The notes: a model not told the origin generated them from the sequence alone. Numbered from the stretch's first letter, positions 38,165 to 46,940 are shown. The stretch is DNA of 64,000 nt from Thiosulfatihalobacter marinus (GCF_016019955.1 NZ_JAECRZ010000004.1:305054-369053), one strand, 5' to 3'. Translations and numbers: made by a program.

Positions 38165-38397
38165 TCCAAACTCATTTGCTCAGACTCGGGATGCCCTCTC
38201 TTGCCACAACACGGCCCCCTGAGCAACGCCTCGCCCGGGCTTTTCCAACGTATTGGCCGCGACACATGGCCTGACCACCCCATCCCGGCCCGCACCGCCC
38301 CCGTTCTGCATCACCCACAAGCCAAAAAAGGGCTTGCACCGCTCCCGATTTCCCCCCATGTATGCCCCACTTTCGGGCCCGGCCCGACACCACGGAT

Positions 38398-38471
38398 GGC
38401 GAGTTGGCGGAGTGGTGACGCAGCGGATTGCAAATCCGTGTACACCGGTTCGATTCCGGTACTCGCCTCCA
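38398..38471 (+). tRNA. tRNA-Cys (GCA)
   Basis: The 74-base cloverleaf has acceptor arms GGCGAGT and ACTCGCC, the T arm CCGGTTCGATTCCGG, anticodon stem-loop CGGATTGCAAATCCG with anticodon GCA, discriminator T, and an encoded CCA. Its 3' 48 bases plus one more A form the left copy of a 49-bp direct repeat, so this gene is the attachment site of the island and remains intact. Confidence 0.95.
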
Positions 38472-38472
38472 A
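38424..38472 (+). repeat. attL, 49-bp direct repeat in tRNA-Cys
   Basis: The segment from the anticodon stem to just past the CCA is identical over 49 bases to 59438-59486. Identity stops abruptly on both sides (AG before here and AT before the other; AT versus CC after). This marks the left junction of a tRNA-integrated element. Confidence 0.93.
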
Positions 38473-38480
38473 ATAAAATC

Positions 38481-38520
38481 AAAGGCTTAGGCGGAATCGC
38501 CTGAGCCTTTCTTTTCTTTT
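38481..38520 (+). terminator. terminator after tRNA-Cys, just inside the island
   Basis: The stem AAAGGCTTAGGCG/CGCCTGAGCCTTT has one wobble pair and a GAAT loop, followed by a T-rich tail. Since it lies inside attL it comes from the island, which replaced the tRNA's original downstream sequence. Confidence 0.8.
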
Positions 38521-38537
38521 AGTCTCTTTTTAGTCAC
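38518..38537 (+). repeat. 20-bp end repeat, left copy (candidate integrase arm site)
   Basis: TTTAGTCTCTTTTTAGTCAC recurs in the same orientation at 59300-59319. Each copy contains two TTAGTC/TTTAGTC half-sites. It lies 45 bp inside attL. Short direct repeats inside both ends of an element are typical arm-type binding sites of tyrosine integrases. Confidence 0.65.
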
Positions 38538-38627
38538 TTGAGTCGATAGGGATTGATTAGACTGTGGAAATTTGTTTCATCGCCAGTCTCTGCCCCGCAA
38601 GGACTTCAACTCGTGCGGTTGATAAGT

Positions 38628-40901
38628 TCACTGCTCCACCAAGTTTGAGAACAGGCTAACCAAGGCGTCATCGCTGAACTCAGCACGCTGGCTTTGCTGT
38701 GGACGGGTGAAGCTTCCCCGATGCTCATCGTAGTCAGGCTGTTCGTACTGAACCAGTTTCTCCGACACGACCTGAAGCGCAGAATCTGGATTAATACCTG
38801 TCACCTTTGCCAGCTGTTCAAGGTGTTCCATGTGTTCGGAAAGCTCGCTTTCCGTGTTGAGGTGACTTATGGCCTCTTCGGTCTCACTGAACTCGTATCC
38901 AACGACACCTTCGAGTGCTTCAGTAACCTCGTCGGGAGCCGTGTCAGCCATAAATTCGTCCACCGCCTCGACGACCGACAGAATTTCATCAACAGGCAGA
39001 CCTCCTTCAATTGCATGAACAAGTCTCTGTTCGATCAACCTCAAGAGTTTGTCCTTCTGGACGAACTCGGAATCTACAAAGTTGGATACCTGCCAGTGCA
39101 ACTCAGGAAATGCCCGACCGTCGTGCCATGGTACCAGCTCCACTTTTCCAGACGCTAGAACCTCAAGGCATCTATCGAGAAAGTACTCGTCCTCGGACTG
39201 CTGCCACCAATCAAATAGCAGTTCAATTCTGTCTGAAAGAGAAAGATCATCTGACGAAACTGAATAGAAGTTGCCGCTGGATTTGATATGTCGCTGTGAT
39301 GGCGTCTCTTCAATGCGACTAGCGACTCCCCTAAACAGTTGCACAAACCGCTTAACCTCTGGAGGGTGAGTTTTTAGCAAGTCCTTGACGTGCCTCCAAA
39401 CTGAAGCGGCCCAGTCAACACGTCGAGCCGTCTGGGGGAGTAAGTTCAAGTACTCTCTTTCAGTCAGGTAAGCTTTCAGAAAATCCCTTACAGACGGATT
39501 AATAAAGCTCACCCTTTTACCAGAGATTGAGATAAACCCTGATTCAAGCGCTCGAAGCGCTGTCTCGAAATCTCCCGGTTTTGTTGGCTGAGAGTAGTAA
39601 GCGCTGACTGTTCTGTGTAGCTCTAAGTAGTTTTCCCTCAGCTCGTCGATTTCCTGACCGAACTGGTTTCCAAAAAAGAGAGCGACAAGAAGGTTCTGTG
39701 ACCTCATGTCTAGAGATCTATATGGCTTACTCCAGACTAGATCAGGATTTTCTAGTGCGTGATAGATGTACTTTGGGTAATCGAGTGCATCGACATCATC
39801 CAGGCAATCGCTCGATACAGAGGCGATCAAACGGGGGTTATAGTTTTTGTGGTCCACTATTTTCTTCAGCCAATCGTCTTCCAATAGTGACGCAAAATGA
39901 CCCTGACTTAGGCTGGATACAGACAGGTGGTTAAACAGAATATGAGACTTAATCTCCCGTGTATAAGTACCTACATCAAGCAAGTATTTCGCCAGTTGTA
40001 GCCTTCGGTCATCGACGTGATCAGACAAGTTCCGTGCTTCTTCGAAAATGTGCGCGCGGGTAGTAAGGATGAAACGAGCGTTTTTTGAGTTTCTTACCCT
40101 TCGAACGAAGGTTGCCAACGCGGTGTCTCTTTGAAGCAGTGACTGACGATCCAGTTCAATTCGTCCAAGAAAGTCGTCGAAGAAGAAAATCGTTGGCTTG
40201 CTGTCATCGATTTTCGAGAATCCATCTTCCAGTGAATTAATCGCATAGAAGTTCCAGCCATCGTTGAGGTAGTGATAGGCCACCATTCGCGCCAATGTAG
40301 TTTTACCAACACCTGGTGGGCCTGAGACTATCAGGATTTTCTCGCGCTCAAGTTTTTTCACAGCCTCATCAAAACTAGGGTTGCGGACGTAAACTTTGAG
40401 ATCGCCGAGGATTTCGTCCTTTGTGGCTTGAGTGTATGTCTCCAATCCGGAATGCAGAATCCGCTCCAAAACGGCGGTACTCGACAGCCATAGCTTCATA
40501 TGAGATTTTTCGATTTCGGGGTGGCGTCGAATAGCCTCCTCGAGGTCTTCTTGGCCCCAAACATCTTCCGGGCTCTGAAGATAGTCACCAATCAGTTCAG
40601 CGATTTCATCACTTTTTTGCGGTGTGAGCGAGTGCGATGTGCACAACAAGTATCGTTTTGGCTTCAAGGCCGATAACTTCGGAATCTCTTTTTTCACTGA
40701 AGCCTTGAGATTTGAAAATGTTGAACCTGCATAGTGTTTGCACTGGAGAACTGTGGCTTCTTCTCCTTTTGAGTGCCTGCCATCAACGCCACCGTCTGGG
40801 CCTGGTCCAAACGCGGAAAAACGCTTGCCAGTTTCTGCTCCAAGAATGTCTCGGCATAGCTCTTCGAAGTCGATATGAGATAGGTTTTTAAGTCTTGTCA
40901 T
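38628..40901 (-). CDS. Mrr-like nuclease fused to STAND-type NTPase
   Basis: This 757-residue protein begins with a restriction-endonuclease-like domain: FEELCRDILG, then GGVDG (Asp40) and LQCKHY (Gln53-x-Lys55), the Mrr pattern. A P-loop NTPase of the nSTAND3 type follows, with GPPGVGKT at 194-201, a Walker B IFFFDDF near 240 and RFILTTRAH as sensor. The C-terminal third is a helical region of unknown specificity. It lies 10 bp behind the ATPase gene on the same strand. Related nuclease-STAND fusions sense phage proteins and cut DNA; a defence role here is an inference. Confidence 0.78.
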   Translation of the reverse strand: MTRLKNLSHIDFEELCRDILGAETGKRFSAFGPGPDGGVDGRHSKGEEATVLQCKHYAGSTFSNLKASVKKEIPKLSALKPKRYLLCTSHSLTPQKSDEIAELIGDYLQSPEDVWGQEDLEEAIRRHPEIEKSHMKLWLSSTAVLERILHSGLETYTQATKDEILGDLKVYVRNPSFDEAVKKLEREKILIVSGPPGVGKTTLARMVAYHYLNDGWNFYAINSLEDGFSKIDDSKPTIFFFDDFLGRIELDRQSLLQRDTALATFVRRVRNSKNARFILTTRAHIFEEARNLSDHVDDRRLQLAKYLLDVGTYTREIKSHILFNHLSVSSLSQGHFASLLEDDWLKKIVDHKNYNPRLIASVSSDCLDDVDALDYPKYIYHALENPDLVWSKPYRSLDMRSQNLLVALFFGNQFGQEIDELRENYLELHRTVSAYYSQPTKPGDFETALRALESGFISISGKRVSFINPSVRDFLKAYLTEREYLNLLPQTARRVDWAASVWRHVKDLLKTHPPEVKRFVQLFRGVASRIEETPSQRHIKSSGNFYSVSSDDLSLSDRIELLFDWWQQSEDEYFLDRCLEVLASGKVELVPWHDGRAFPELHWQVSNFVDSEFVQKDKLLRLIEQRLVHAIEGGLPVDEILSVVEAVDEFMADTAPDEVTEALEGVVGYEFSETEEAISHLNTESELSEHMEHLEQLAKVTGINPDSALQVVSEKLVQYEQPDYDEHRGSFTRPQQSQRAEFSDDALVSLFSNLVEQ

Positions 40902-40911
40902 ACACTTACCA

Positions 40912-43095
40912 CTAGGCTCCCAATGTCTTCACCTCATCATAGAGATCGGTCAAATGCCTGACCGACATATCAATCAGTGGCTCGTACATGAAAGCGTTCA
41001 GGTGAATGTTCTCCGGGGTCATCAGGGAGACCTTGTTCAAGATTTTGCCTGCTTCAGGGTCATATGCCGGGCAGTCCTTGTAGCGCTTTAGTAGCTCAGC
41101 GGTTTGATTGCTAGCAATCTGATCGAGGTCTAAGTCTTCGATGGATGCGATCATGAAGCCTTCCGCTTTCAGCCGAACTGCTATCGCCAATGTTACCTTA
41201 TTCTCAAGGACTATTTCGTCAGCTGCGTCACCTTCCAAAACAATCGCGTCAGCTAGACGGTATATCATGTCTACGACGGGTTCTTGTGCGAATTCAAAGA
41301 TCTCGGCTTGGTATCGGCCAAACCGATCCCGCCAAATCTGAACAACGTCCTGGGCCAGTATTGCCCCGGACCCATCCTTCAAGTGAAGGCACTTCGTGAG
41401 CTTCAGAAAATCGTCAGAATCTTCCTGTCCCGAATACTGCACAAGATTCCTAAGGAACGGAATCAGCGTCACAAATACCTTTTCTTCGGAAACTCGGCCA
41501 GAAAGATGTTCAAAAGCATCGTTCACGTATTGTCCCTGAAGAAGTTGTACGGTGCCATCGTCATCCTTCGCTCCCATAAGAACCGCATGTCGTCTGCTTA
41601 AGTAGAGGCGCGACGCAACAGTCCTGTAGAAATCAAAGTTGTGGGTAAGAATTACGATATTGAAGTCCGAGGATTCGTGCAGATCCTTGATGTATTCGAT
41701 GATCGCGTACTTGTTTTTATAGTCGAAAGAGTCCGCAATGTCGTCGAATGCGATAAGACAGGTTGCCGCGTTGCTTCTTCGCGATTCAATATCAAAAAGC
41801 ACTTGGAGAATATAGAATGCCCGCTGTTCGCCTTTGCTGATTGTGTTTAGAAGTGCGTTTCTTTCACAGCTTACCGACTCTTGATTTCGATCGGAGTAAA
41901 CAAACTCCAAATTTGCTCCATCTTCCTTGAGGATTACATCCTCTTGGTTGGAGAGAGAAACTTCAAACGGCACATAAAATCGAGAGTTGAATGTCGCGAC
42001 TAGCTCCTGCCAAATCGACACTTCTTTCTTGGCTTCGTCGAAAATCTTTTTGAGTTCTTCCTTCTGTGTCTCGTAGAACTCACAGATCTCCTGAAGGTCG
42101 GACTTCAGTTCAATGAGATAACCAAGCCAAACATCTTTTCTGAACTTTTCGTAATCCTTGAGCTCAACAAGAAGAAGGTTTTCCTTCTCAATCAATGCTT
42201 TGAACGAGCGAAGCTCGGCATTTGCCCCGATAGCCTTGTCAACCTTGTCAAATATTGCCTTTAGTTCGGGGTCATCAACAATTCGATTGATCTCTTCGGC
42301 AACAATTTCCTGTAGGTCCTCAGAGGACTCCACGACCTTGTTTCCAGCCAGTTCAATTCTGTGGCCTGCCTCAAAAAACGAGTTATCGGCGATGGACTTA
42401 ATAATTTGATCTGCTTGATATGTCCCAAAAGATTTTCCCGAACTATTGAACACCGTCGATTCACGAAGCAGCCCTGTGTATGAGTCAATGTACTGATCCA
42501 GATGTTCTTGGTTTTTCTCAAGGAACTTCTTTACGTTGCCTTTTTTGTCGAAAACATCGTTGTACCTGAACTTGTAAAGCTTGGTATCTTCGCCGAGTGC
42601 TTGAAAAGCCATCGTCAACAAATCGAAGAAATTTTGTTGATCATCATTTTGGAAAGTTTCAAAGAATTCGTTTTCACAGTCAGTACTTTGTGATGTCCTT
42701 TTCAGCTTGCGAACAAACTCAGTCTTTTTCTTCTCTAGCTCTTCGTAAATCGCGTCATACGCACGCTTCAGTTCCTTACTCGCCACGAACGAGCTTATTT
42801 TGTGAGTGGCATCATAGTCAGGTTGCTCCGGATCAACGACCAGGATGTTGACGTCATCCTCGGTAAGCTGATCATCAAGGATCAGGTCGAATTTGGAAAC
42901 TCGATCCGGAAAAAATCGGTCGCCTGGAGGATCCGTCTTTCGGTCGGCAAAAAAACGAAGAGTCCGGGCCAAAGACGACTTCATCGTTCCATTTGGCGCA
43001 TACACTATGAATGTTGATGATTTTGAGAAATCGAAAAGGTGATTGAACTTACCGATACCGAAGCAATTTTCTAGTTTGAACTCAATTTTTTGCAT
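40912..43095 (-). CDS. Rad50/AAA_13-like ABC-type ATPase
   Basis: The 727-residue protein has Walker A (APNGTMKS, 33-40), a long coiled coil of roughly 120-400, then signature ISKGEQRAF, Walker B CLIAFDDIADSFD and H-loop LTHNFDFYR. This is the order in Rad50/SMC-like ATPases of the AAA_13 kind, which include the PrrC and RloC anticodon nucleases. About 200 more C-terminal residues have no motif I recognise and may be the effector. It is AT-rich and precedes the nuclease-STAND gene by 10 bp, so they are probably one two-gene operon. Confidence 0.75.
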   Translation of the reverse strand: MQKIEFKLENCFGIGKFNHLFDFSKSSTFIVYAPNGTMKSSLARTLRFFADRKTDPPGDRFFPDRVSKFDLILDDQLTEDDVNILVVDPEQPDYDATHKISSFVASKELKRAYDAIYEELEKKKTEFVRKLKRTSQSTDCENEFFETFQNDDQQNFFDLLTMAFQALGEDTKLYKFRYNDVFDKKGNVKKFLEKNQEHLDQYIDSYTGLLRESTVFNSSGKSFGTYQADQIIKSIADNSFFEAGHRIELAGNKVVESSEDLQEIVAEEINRIVDDPELKAIFDKVDKAIGANAELRSFKALIEKENLLLVELKDYEKFRKDVWLGYLIELKSDLQEICEFYETQKEELKKIFDEAKKEVSIWQELVATFNSRFYVPFEVSLSNQEDVILKEDGANLEFVYSDRNQESVSCERNALLNTISKGEQRAFYILQVLFDIESRRSNAATCLIAFDDIADSFDYKNKYAIIEYIKDLHESSDFNIVILTHNFDFYRTVASRLYLSRRHAVLMGAKDDDGTVQLLQGQYVNDAFEHLSGRVSEEKVFVTLIPFLRNLVQYSGQEDSDDFLKLTKCLHLKDGSGAILAQDVVQIWRDRFGRYQAEIFEFAQEPVVDMIYRLADAIVLEGDAADEIVLENKVTLAIAVRLKAEGFMIASIEDLDLDQIASNQTAELLKRYKDCPAYDPEAGKILNKVSLMTPENIHLNAFMYEPLIDMSVRHLTDLYDEVKTLGA

Positions 43096-43128
43096 GCTGA
43101 TAACAACTTAGTGGGAATCTTCTAAACA

Positions 43129-43251
43129 CTACCAAACAATCCGTCGCTCAACCAGAGGCAGCAAGCGCAGATGCCATAATTCCCCCCATCCGCCAGTCTC
43201 TCCAGGATCTTCAGAGCACTGCTCCAGTAAACGTTTTAGCTCTTCCGGGAC
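43129..43251 (-). pseudogene. probable displaced tail of the serine recombinase or small separate ORF
   Basis: In another frame, overlapping the last codons of the recombinase, 40 codons read VPEELKRLLEQCSEDPGETG and then GWGELWHLRLLPLVERRIVW before a stop. It has no start codon of its own (TAG precedes it) yet looks like protein. A one-base change near 43250 would join it to the recombinase after ...RLIEYS. It may be the frameshifted C-terminus of the recombinase, or the remnant of a neighbouring gene. Confidence 0.35.
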
Positions 43252-44753
43252 CTAGAATATTCGATCAACCGCTGAAGCGCTCCAACCCCCGCGGGGACAC
43301 CGGCCATATCTGTATCTGTGTATCGCTCTGGGTCACATTCCAAGACACTGATCATAGATTTGTGCCTTGTCAGCCAATCATACGGCTCTAATTCAACGTT
43401 TTTTCCAGCAACGACTCGGTTCGAGAACGCGTTTTCGACGATTTCCCGTTTTTCAGGTGGATCGGCCATTTCGTAAAGCAAACAAAGGGTTTTCATGAGT
43501 TCGAGAAAGTCACGGCGGTTTTGCTCGATCGCGTCTGCGTCGGGCAAATTGGCAAGGTTTTCTTCAAGTTCAGTCAACCGGAGCCGACCTGATCTCTGTC
43601 GCTCCCGATAGGTCTGGTTGTCGATGGTACCGTCGATGACCAAGTCGGTCAGCCGGTCAAGTCGCTTTTCTTCGTCCGCGATCTGGAGCCGGACAGCGCT
43701 CGCCCTGTCTTCAGTGCCCCGGTCAATGCCTTCCCTCATCCACGCTGCTTCCAGGTGATCTGCCAGTTCAGGCTCAAGTTGAAGCTTTCGCAGCTGATAG
43801 ACAATCGCTTCTTCCAGGCGATCTTCTCTCATCGTTGCCGTAGGACACCCTTGTCGCTGGCATCGATAATAACAGCGCCCCTTTTGCCGTTCAGGTGACA
43901 TCGGCCCCTGACAAAGACCGCACCGGAATAAACCTTGGAAAAGGTGGTTATGTCGGGTGACTTTCGGACCAGATCGACCGGCCTTGATATCCTGCACTCG
44001 CTGAAAAAGCTTTGCGGGGACAATCCGCTCATGTGTGCCATCGTAGGTCGCGCCCGTTCGGGCAATGGTAATCAGCCCAGTGTAGAAGGTGTTGTTCAGG
44101 ATGGTTTCGACGCCATGCAGTGTCAGCGGTTGATCATTGAGGTTGCGCAGACCCCGTCGGGTGATTTCCGCTTGCAGGCTCCGGAGCGAGTATTGCCCAC
44201 CGGCATAGAGTTCGAACATCTCTCGGATTAGCGGGGCCTTTTTCGGATCGGGTGTTTTGGGCTGACCCCTTCCGTTGTCGAGATAGCCGATCGGTGCACG
44301 GAATGGGTAGAGTCCCTGCTTGAGGCGTCCATTCAAGCCCTTGATCGTTTCTTCGCGTAGGTTGCGGATGTAGTCGGCAGCAATGACGGCCTGAATGTCG
44401 GCGGTGAGCCGTCCGCCGCGCGAGTTGAAGTCGAGGCTTTCAGTGGCGACAAAAACATCCACGCCGATATCTGGCAGTTCACTGAACATCGCCCAGTCTC
44501 GTGGATTGCGGGCCGCTCGGTCGATCTTGTGAATGACCACGCCCTTGGCGGCACCACGTTTCAGTTGACGGAGCATCTGGTTAAATTTCGGACGCCCTCC
44601 TTTGGCGGCGGTCTGTTTTTCTTCGAACCACTTGATGATGTTGAGTTCGTGACGACTCGCAAAGCCCGTGATCGCGTCTTTTTGTGCTTCGAGTGAGACA
44701 CCCTCTCCCTGCTTCTGGGTGGACACCCGGATATAACCAAAACATGGCTTCAT
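43236..44753 (-). CDS. large serine recombinase
   Basis: The 505-residue protein has the resolvase domain with catalytic Ser in YIRVSTQKQ and arginines in KIDRAARNP, then the Recombinase domain (GYLDNGRGQPKTPDPKKAPLI), a zinc ribbon (CGLCQGPM...CYYRCQRQGCP) and a coiled-coil C-terminal end. It is the size and layout of site-specific phage or element integrases and of inversion enzymes. It stands inside the tyrosine-integrase island, so it may be its own nested element or an excision helper. A coupled 50-residue gene lies just upstream. Confidence 0.9.
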   Translation of the reverse strand: MKPCFGYIRVSTQKQGEGVSLEAQKDAITGFASRHELNIIKWFEEKQTAAKGGRPKFNQMLRQLKRGAAKGVVIHKIDRAARNPRDWAMFSELPDIGVDVFVATESLDFNSRGGRLTADIQAVIAADYIRNLREETIKGLNGRLKQGLYPFRAPIGYLDNGRGQPKTPDPKKAPLIREMFELYAGGQYSLRSLQAEITRRGLRNLNDQPLTLHGVETILNNTFYTGLITIARTGATYDGTHERIVPAKLFQRVQDIKAGRSGPKVTRHNHLFQGLFRCGLCQGPMSPERQKGRCYYRCQRQGCPTATMREDRLEEAIVYQLRKLQLEPELADHLEAAWMREGIDRGTEDRASAVRLQIADEEKRLDRLTDLVIDGTIDNQTYRERQRSGRLRLTELEENLANLPDADAIEQNRRDFLELMKTLCLLYEMADPPEKREIVENAFSNRVVAGKNVELEPYDWLTRHKSMISVLECDPERYTDTDMAGVPAGVGALQRLIEYSRSRKS

Positions 44754-44902
44754 ACGTCGTCTGGGTCATCGGACTCTATCATATCCTCGGGATCTGTCGA
44801 ATCCGGCTCCTCCTTCCAGGGCCAGGTTCCGTCCGCCAACATGCGCAGGTACATGCGGCGGCAAAGTTCGAGATGTCGCTGTAAGTGGTCATCCTTGTTC
44901 AT
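44750..44902 (-). CDS. 50-residue protein coupled to the serine recombinase
   Basis: An ATG at 44902 opens a 50-codon frame (MNKDDHLQRHLELCRRMYLR, then MLADGTWPWKEEPDSTDPED...). Its TGA overlaps the recombinase ATG by four bases (ATGA). A basic helix followed by a WPW motif and an acidic tail resembles small proteins I recall upstream of alphaproteobacterial recombinases. It may be a recombination directionality factor or accessory protein. Confidence 0.6.
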   Translation of the reverse strand: MNKDDHLQRHLELCRRMYLRMLADGTWPWKEEPDSTDPEDMIESDDPDDV

Positions 44903-44943
44903 TCCCAAAGCTTACTGAAACTCACGTTTGTTCAAAGAACAGG

Positions 44944-46122
44944 TCAGTCGTTAAGATCGCGCCTTAGTGGTGGAAACGTTGTCATCGTGAAAGCCTTGCT
45001 GGGCTGCCCATCGATCATCATCCGAACAAATGCTCGGTGATTTGGTTGATTTATGAGGTCTCGGATCTCTGCCTTTCCCAATTGCGCAGATAAGAGCGGT
45101 GCATCTGATGCTCCGATGCGAAAACAGATCATCGTACCGACGTTTCCCATGACCGACGCAAAAACGGGATGGTCGTTTTGGCCAGTGTGCTGCTGGCTGA
45201 GAATGACGCCGAGCTTGTATTTTCGGGTCTCGGAAAGAAGGTCAGCCACGGCCTCCGTGGTAAAGGAGTGAAACTCGTCAACGTAGAGAAAGAAGGGGCG
45301 TCGTTCGGCTTCGGAAAGGTCATGTCGTGAAAACGCGGCATGTGTGACCCCCGAGACAATTAGACCTCCAAGAACATTGGCAATATCTGACCCTAACCGT
45401 CCCTTGGCCAGGTTCACGATCAGTATTTGGCCTTGATCCATGATCTGCCTAAATCGCAACGGTTCTTCCGGCTCACAGATGGCTTTTCGAACGATGGGAT
45501 GAGCCAAGAAAGCTCCAAGCTTATTAGCGATCGGTGCAAGACCGTCAGTCGCATTCTTGTAGTTCATCGCCGGATACTCTTCCGTCCAGAACTGCCGAAC
45601 TTGTTCATCCCGGACATGTACCAAGACCTGCTTTCGAAATTCTCGATCCAGGAAGATCTGAATGATATCGCGAAGATCGGTCTTGGGAGTATCGAGCAAG
45701 GCAAGAATGGCGTGACGAAGAAGATGCTCCATGCGCACGCCCCAGGCATCGGCCCACTGTTTCTTGAGCGTTTCAATCAAGCCTGAGGCGATCAGCGGTC
45801 GCAGCGCCGGTGAGGTCTTGGTCAGTGGATTGTATCCAAAGTGGCACGTCGGATCAGCAACGTTCCAGACATGTGCCTGGTCACCCATTTGTCCACTCAA
45901 CGTTTCGGCCAAGTCCCCGTGGGGGTCGACGAGTGCAAAACCAATACGTTGCCCGTTGTCCTGGATAGCCATGTTCATCAGCAGTGTCGATTTTCCGGTG
46001 CCGGTTTGACCGACAACATAAGTGTGCATGAAACGATCGTCCTGACGCTGACCGAAAGCGAAATCGCCATAGCGATAGTGAGCTCGGCCTATGATCGTCA
46101 GCTTGTTCCGAGGAGAAAGCAT
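44944..46122 (-). CDS. HerA/VirD4-like DNA-translocase ATPase
   Basis: Walker A (VVGQTGTGKSTLL), the early IGFALVDPHGDLAE strand, Walker B (FFLYVDEFHSF) and the late arginine-bearing segment belong to the VirD4/TraG-HerA family, hexameric motors that pump DNA. About 392 residues are seen from the start chosen at MLSPRNKLTIIGR. The frame is open to 46236, but a 21-bp palindrome lies in that stretch. It has no membrane segment, unlike the second ATPase at 49.7 kb. Function in transfer or defence is inferred. Confidence 0.72.
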   Translation of the reverse strand: MLSPRNKLTIIGRAHYRYGDFAFGQRQDDRFMHTYVVGQTGTGKSTLLMNMAIQDNGQRIGFALVDPHGDLAETLSGQMGDQAHVWNVADPTCHFGYNPLTKTSPALRPLIASGLIETLKKQWADAWGVRMEHLLRHAILALLDTPKTDLRDIIQIFLDREFRKQVLVHVRDEQVRQFWTEEYPAMNYKNATDGLAPIANKLGAFLAHPIVRKAICEPEEPLRFRQIMDQGQILIVNLAKGRLGSDIANVLGGLIVSGVTHAAFSRHDLSEAERRPFFLYVDEFHSFTTEAVADLLSETRKYKLGVILSQQHTGQNDHPVFASVMGNVGTMICFRIGASDAPLLSAQLGKAEIRDLINQPNHRAFVRMMIDGQPSKAFTMTTFPPLRRDLND

Positions 46123-46181
46123 CCAGCTATGATGCCTTTGGCTCCCTTCTCCCAAAAGTACCAATGAATCCTTCGGCTCAC

Positions 46182-46202
46182 CATTCCCGAATTTCGGGAA
46201 TG
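46182..46202. promoter_or_regulatory. 21-bp palindrome between divergent genes
   Basis: CATTCCCGAA and TTCGGGAATG are perfect arms around a single T. It lies between the translocase gene and the DUF3768 gene, which are transcribed away from each other, and so looks like a shared operator. Which regulator uses it is unknown; the XRE protein at 47178 is a candidate. Confidence 0.55.
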
Positions 46203-46320
46203 ACCGGTGGTAGGCGGGAGATGTGCAATCTCTCACAATGATGGCGGAACAGTTCCTGTCTCCTTTCGAAGGGTGCGTCTGAAATTGGTTCGGACGACCA
46301 CCCCACGGAAGGAGATCAAA

Positions 46321-46848
46321 ATGCCAAAAGATATCGAAATCTGGGAAATGGTCGGCGCATATCCGACCTGCGGCAACTGTGGTGCAATGAATGTCGTCCG
46401 CGACGCCTGGGCTGAATGGAGCATGGCATCCGGTGACTGGGTGCTAAAGACGGTGTTTGATGACTTCGCCTGTGACAAATGTGGTGAAGCCAACACACCG
46501 GTCTGGAAGCTCGACAAGGACTTTCGGACAAAGCGGATTGCACGTCTAAATGACGCGCTTCGGCACGGTCAACTTGATCAGGCCACGGTCGTTGTGACGA
46601 TCGGCGTCAAATCGATGGGTGAGGATTTTCTAGCCAAAGCTGGGCAAGCCGTAGTCGCATTCGATGAGTTTTCTGAGGAAAACGACCCGCATGGCGAACA
46701 TGACTTCGGCGCGTTCGAAATCGATGATCAGAAGCTATTCTGGAAAATCGATCCTTTCGATGAAAAGCTGGAATATCATTCGCCGGATGCAGCCAACCCG
46801 AACCTGACCCATCGTGTCCTGACGATCATGCTTGCTTGCGAGTATTAA
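46321..46848 (+). CDS. DUF3768 protein with N-terminal zinc ribbon
   Basis: The 175-residue protein starts at an ATG after GGAGG. Residues 17-55 carry CGNC and CDKC pairs, a zinc ribbon. The rest (RIARLNDALRHG, FDEFSEENDPHGEHDFGAF, LFWKIDPFD, HRVLTIMLACEY) is DUF3768, a family I recall as common on alphaproteobacterial plasmids and islands, with no known function. Confidence 0.82.
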   Translation: MPKDIEIWEMVGAYPTCGNCGAMNVVRDAWAEWSMASGDWVLKTVFDDFACDKCGEANTPVWKLDKDFRTKRIARLNDALRHGQLDQATVVVTIGVKSMGEDFLAKAGQAVVAFDEFSEENDPHGEHDFGAFEIDDQKLFWKIDPFDEKLEYHSPDAANPNLTHRVLTIMLACEY

Positions 46849-46940
46849 TCATACAGATCGAAGAAGTTGCAACATGGCTCGTCCAATTGAGACGGGCCAT
46901 TTTCATTCCTTGGGAGAGAGACCGACCGGTACTGGCGAGA

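Noticed and set aside
38398..38472. Possible broken tRNA at the left junction
   Set aside because: All arms pair and CCA is encoded, so this copy is the intact gene; only the right copy is partial.
46207..46320. Longer N-terminus for the DUF3768 protein
   Set aside because: The extension has no similarity and the ATG at 46321 follows a clear GGAGG.
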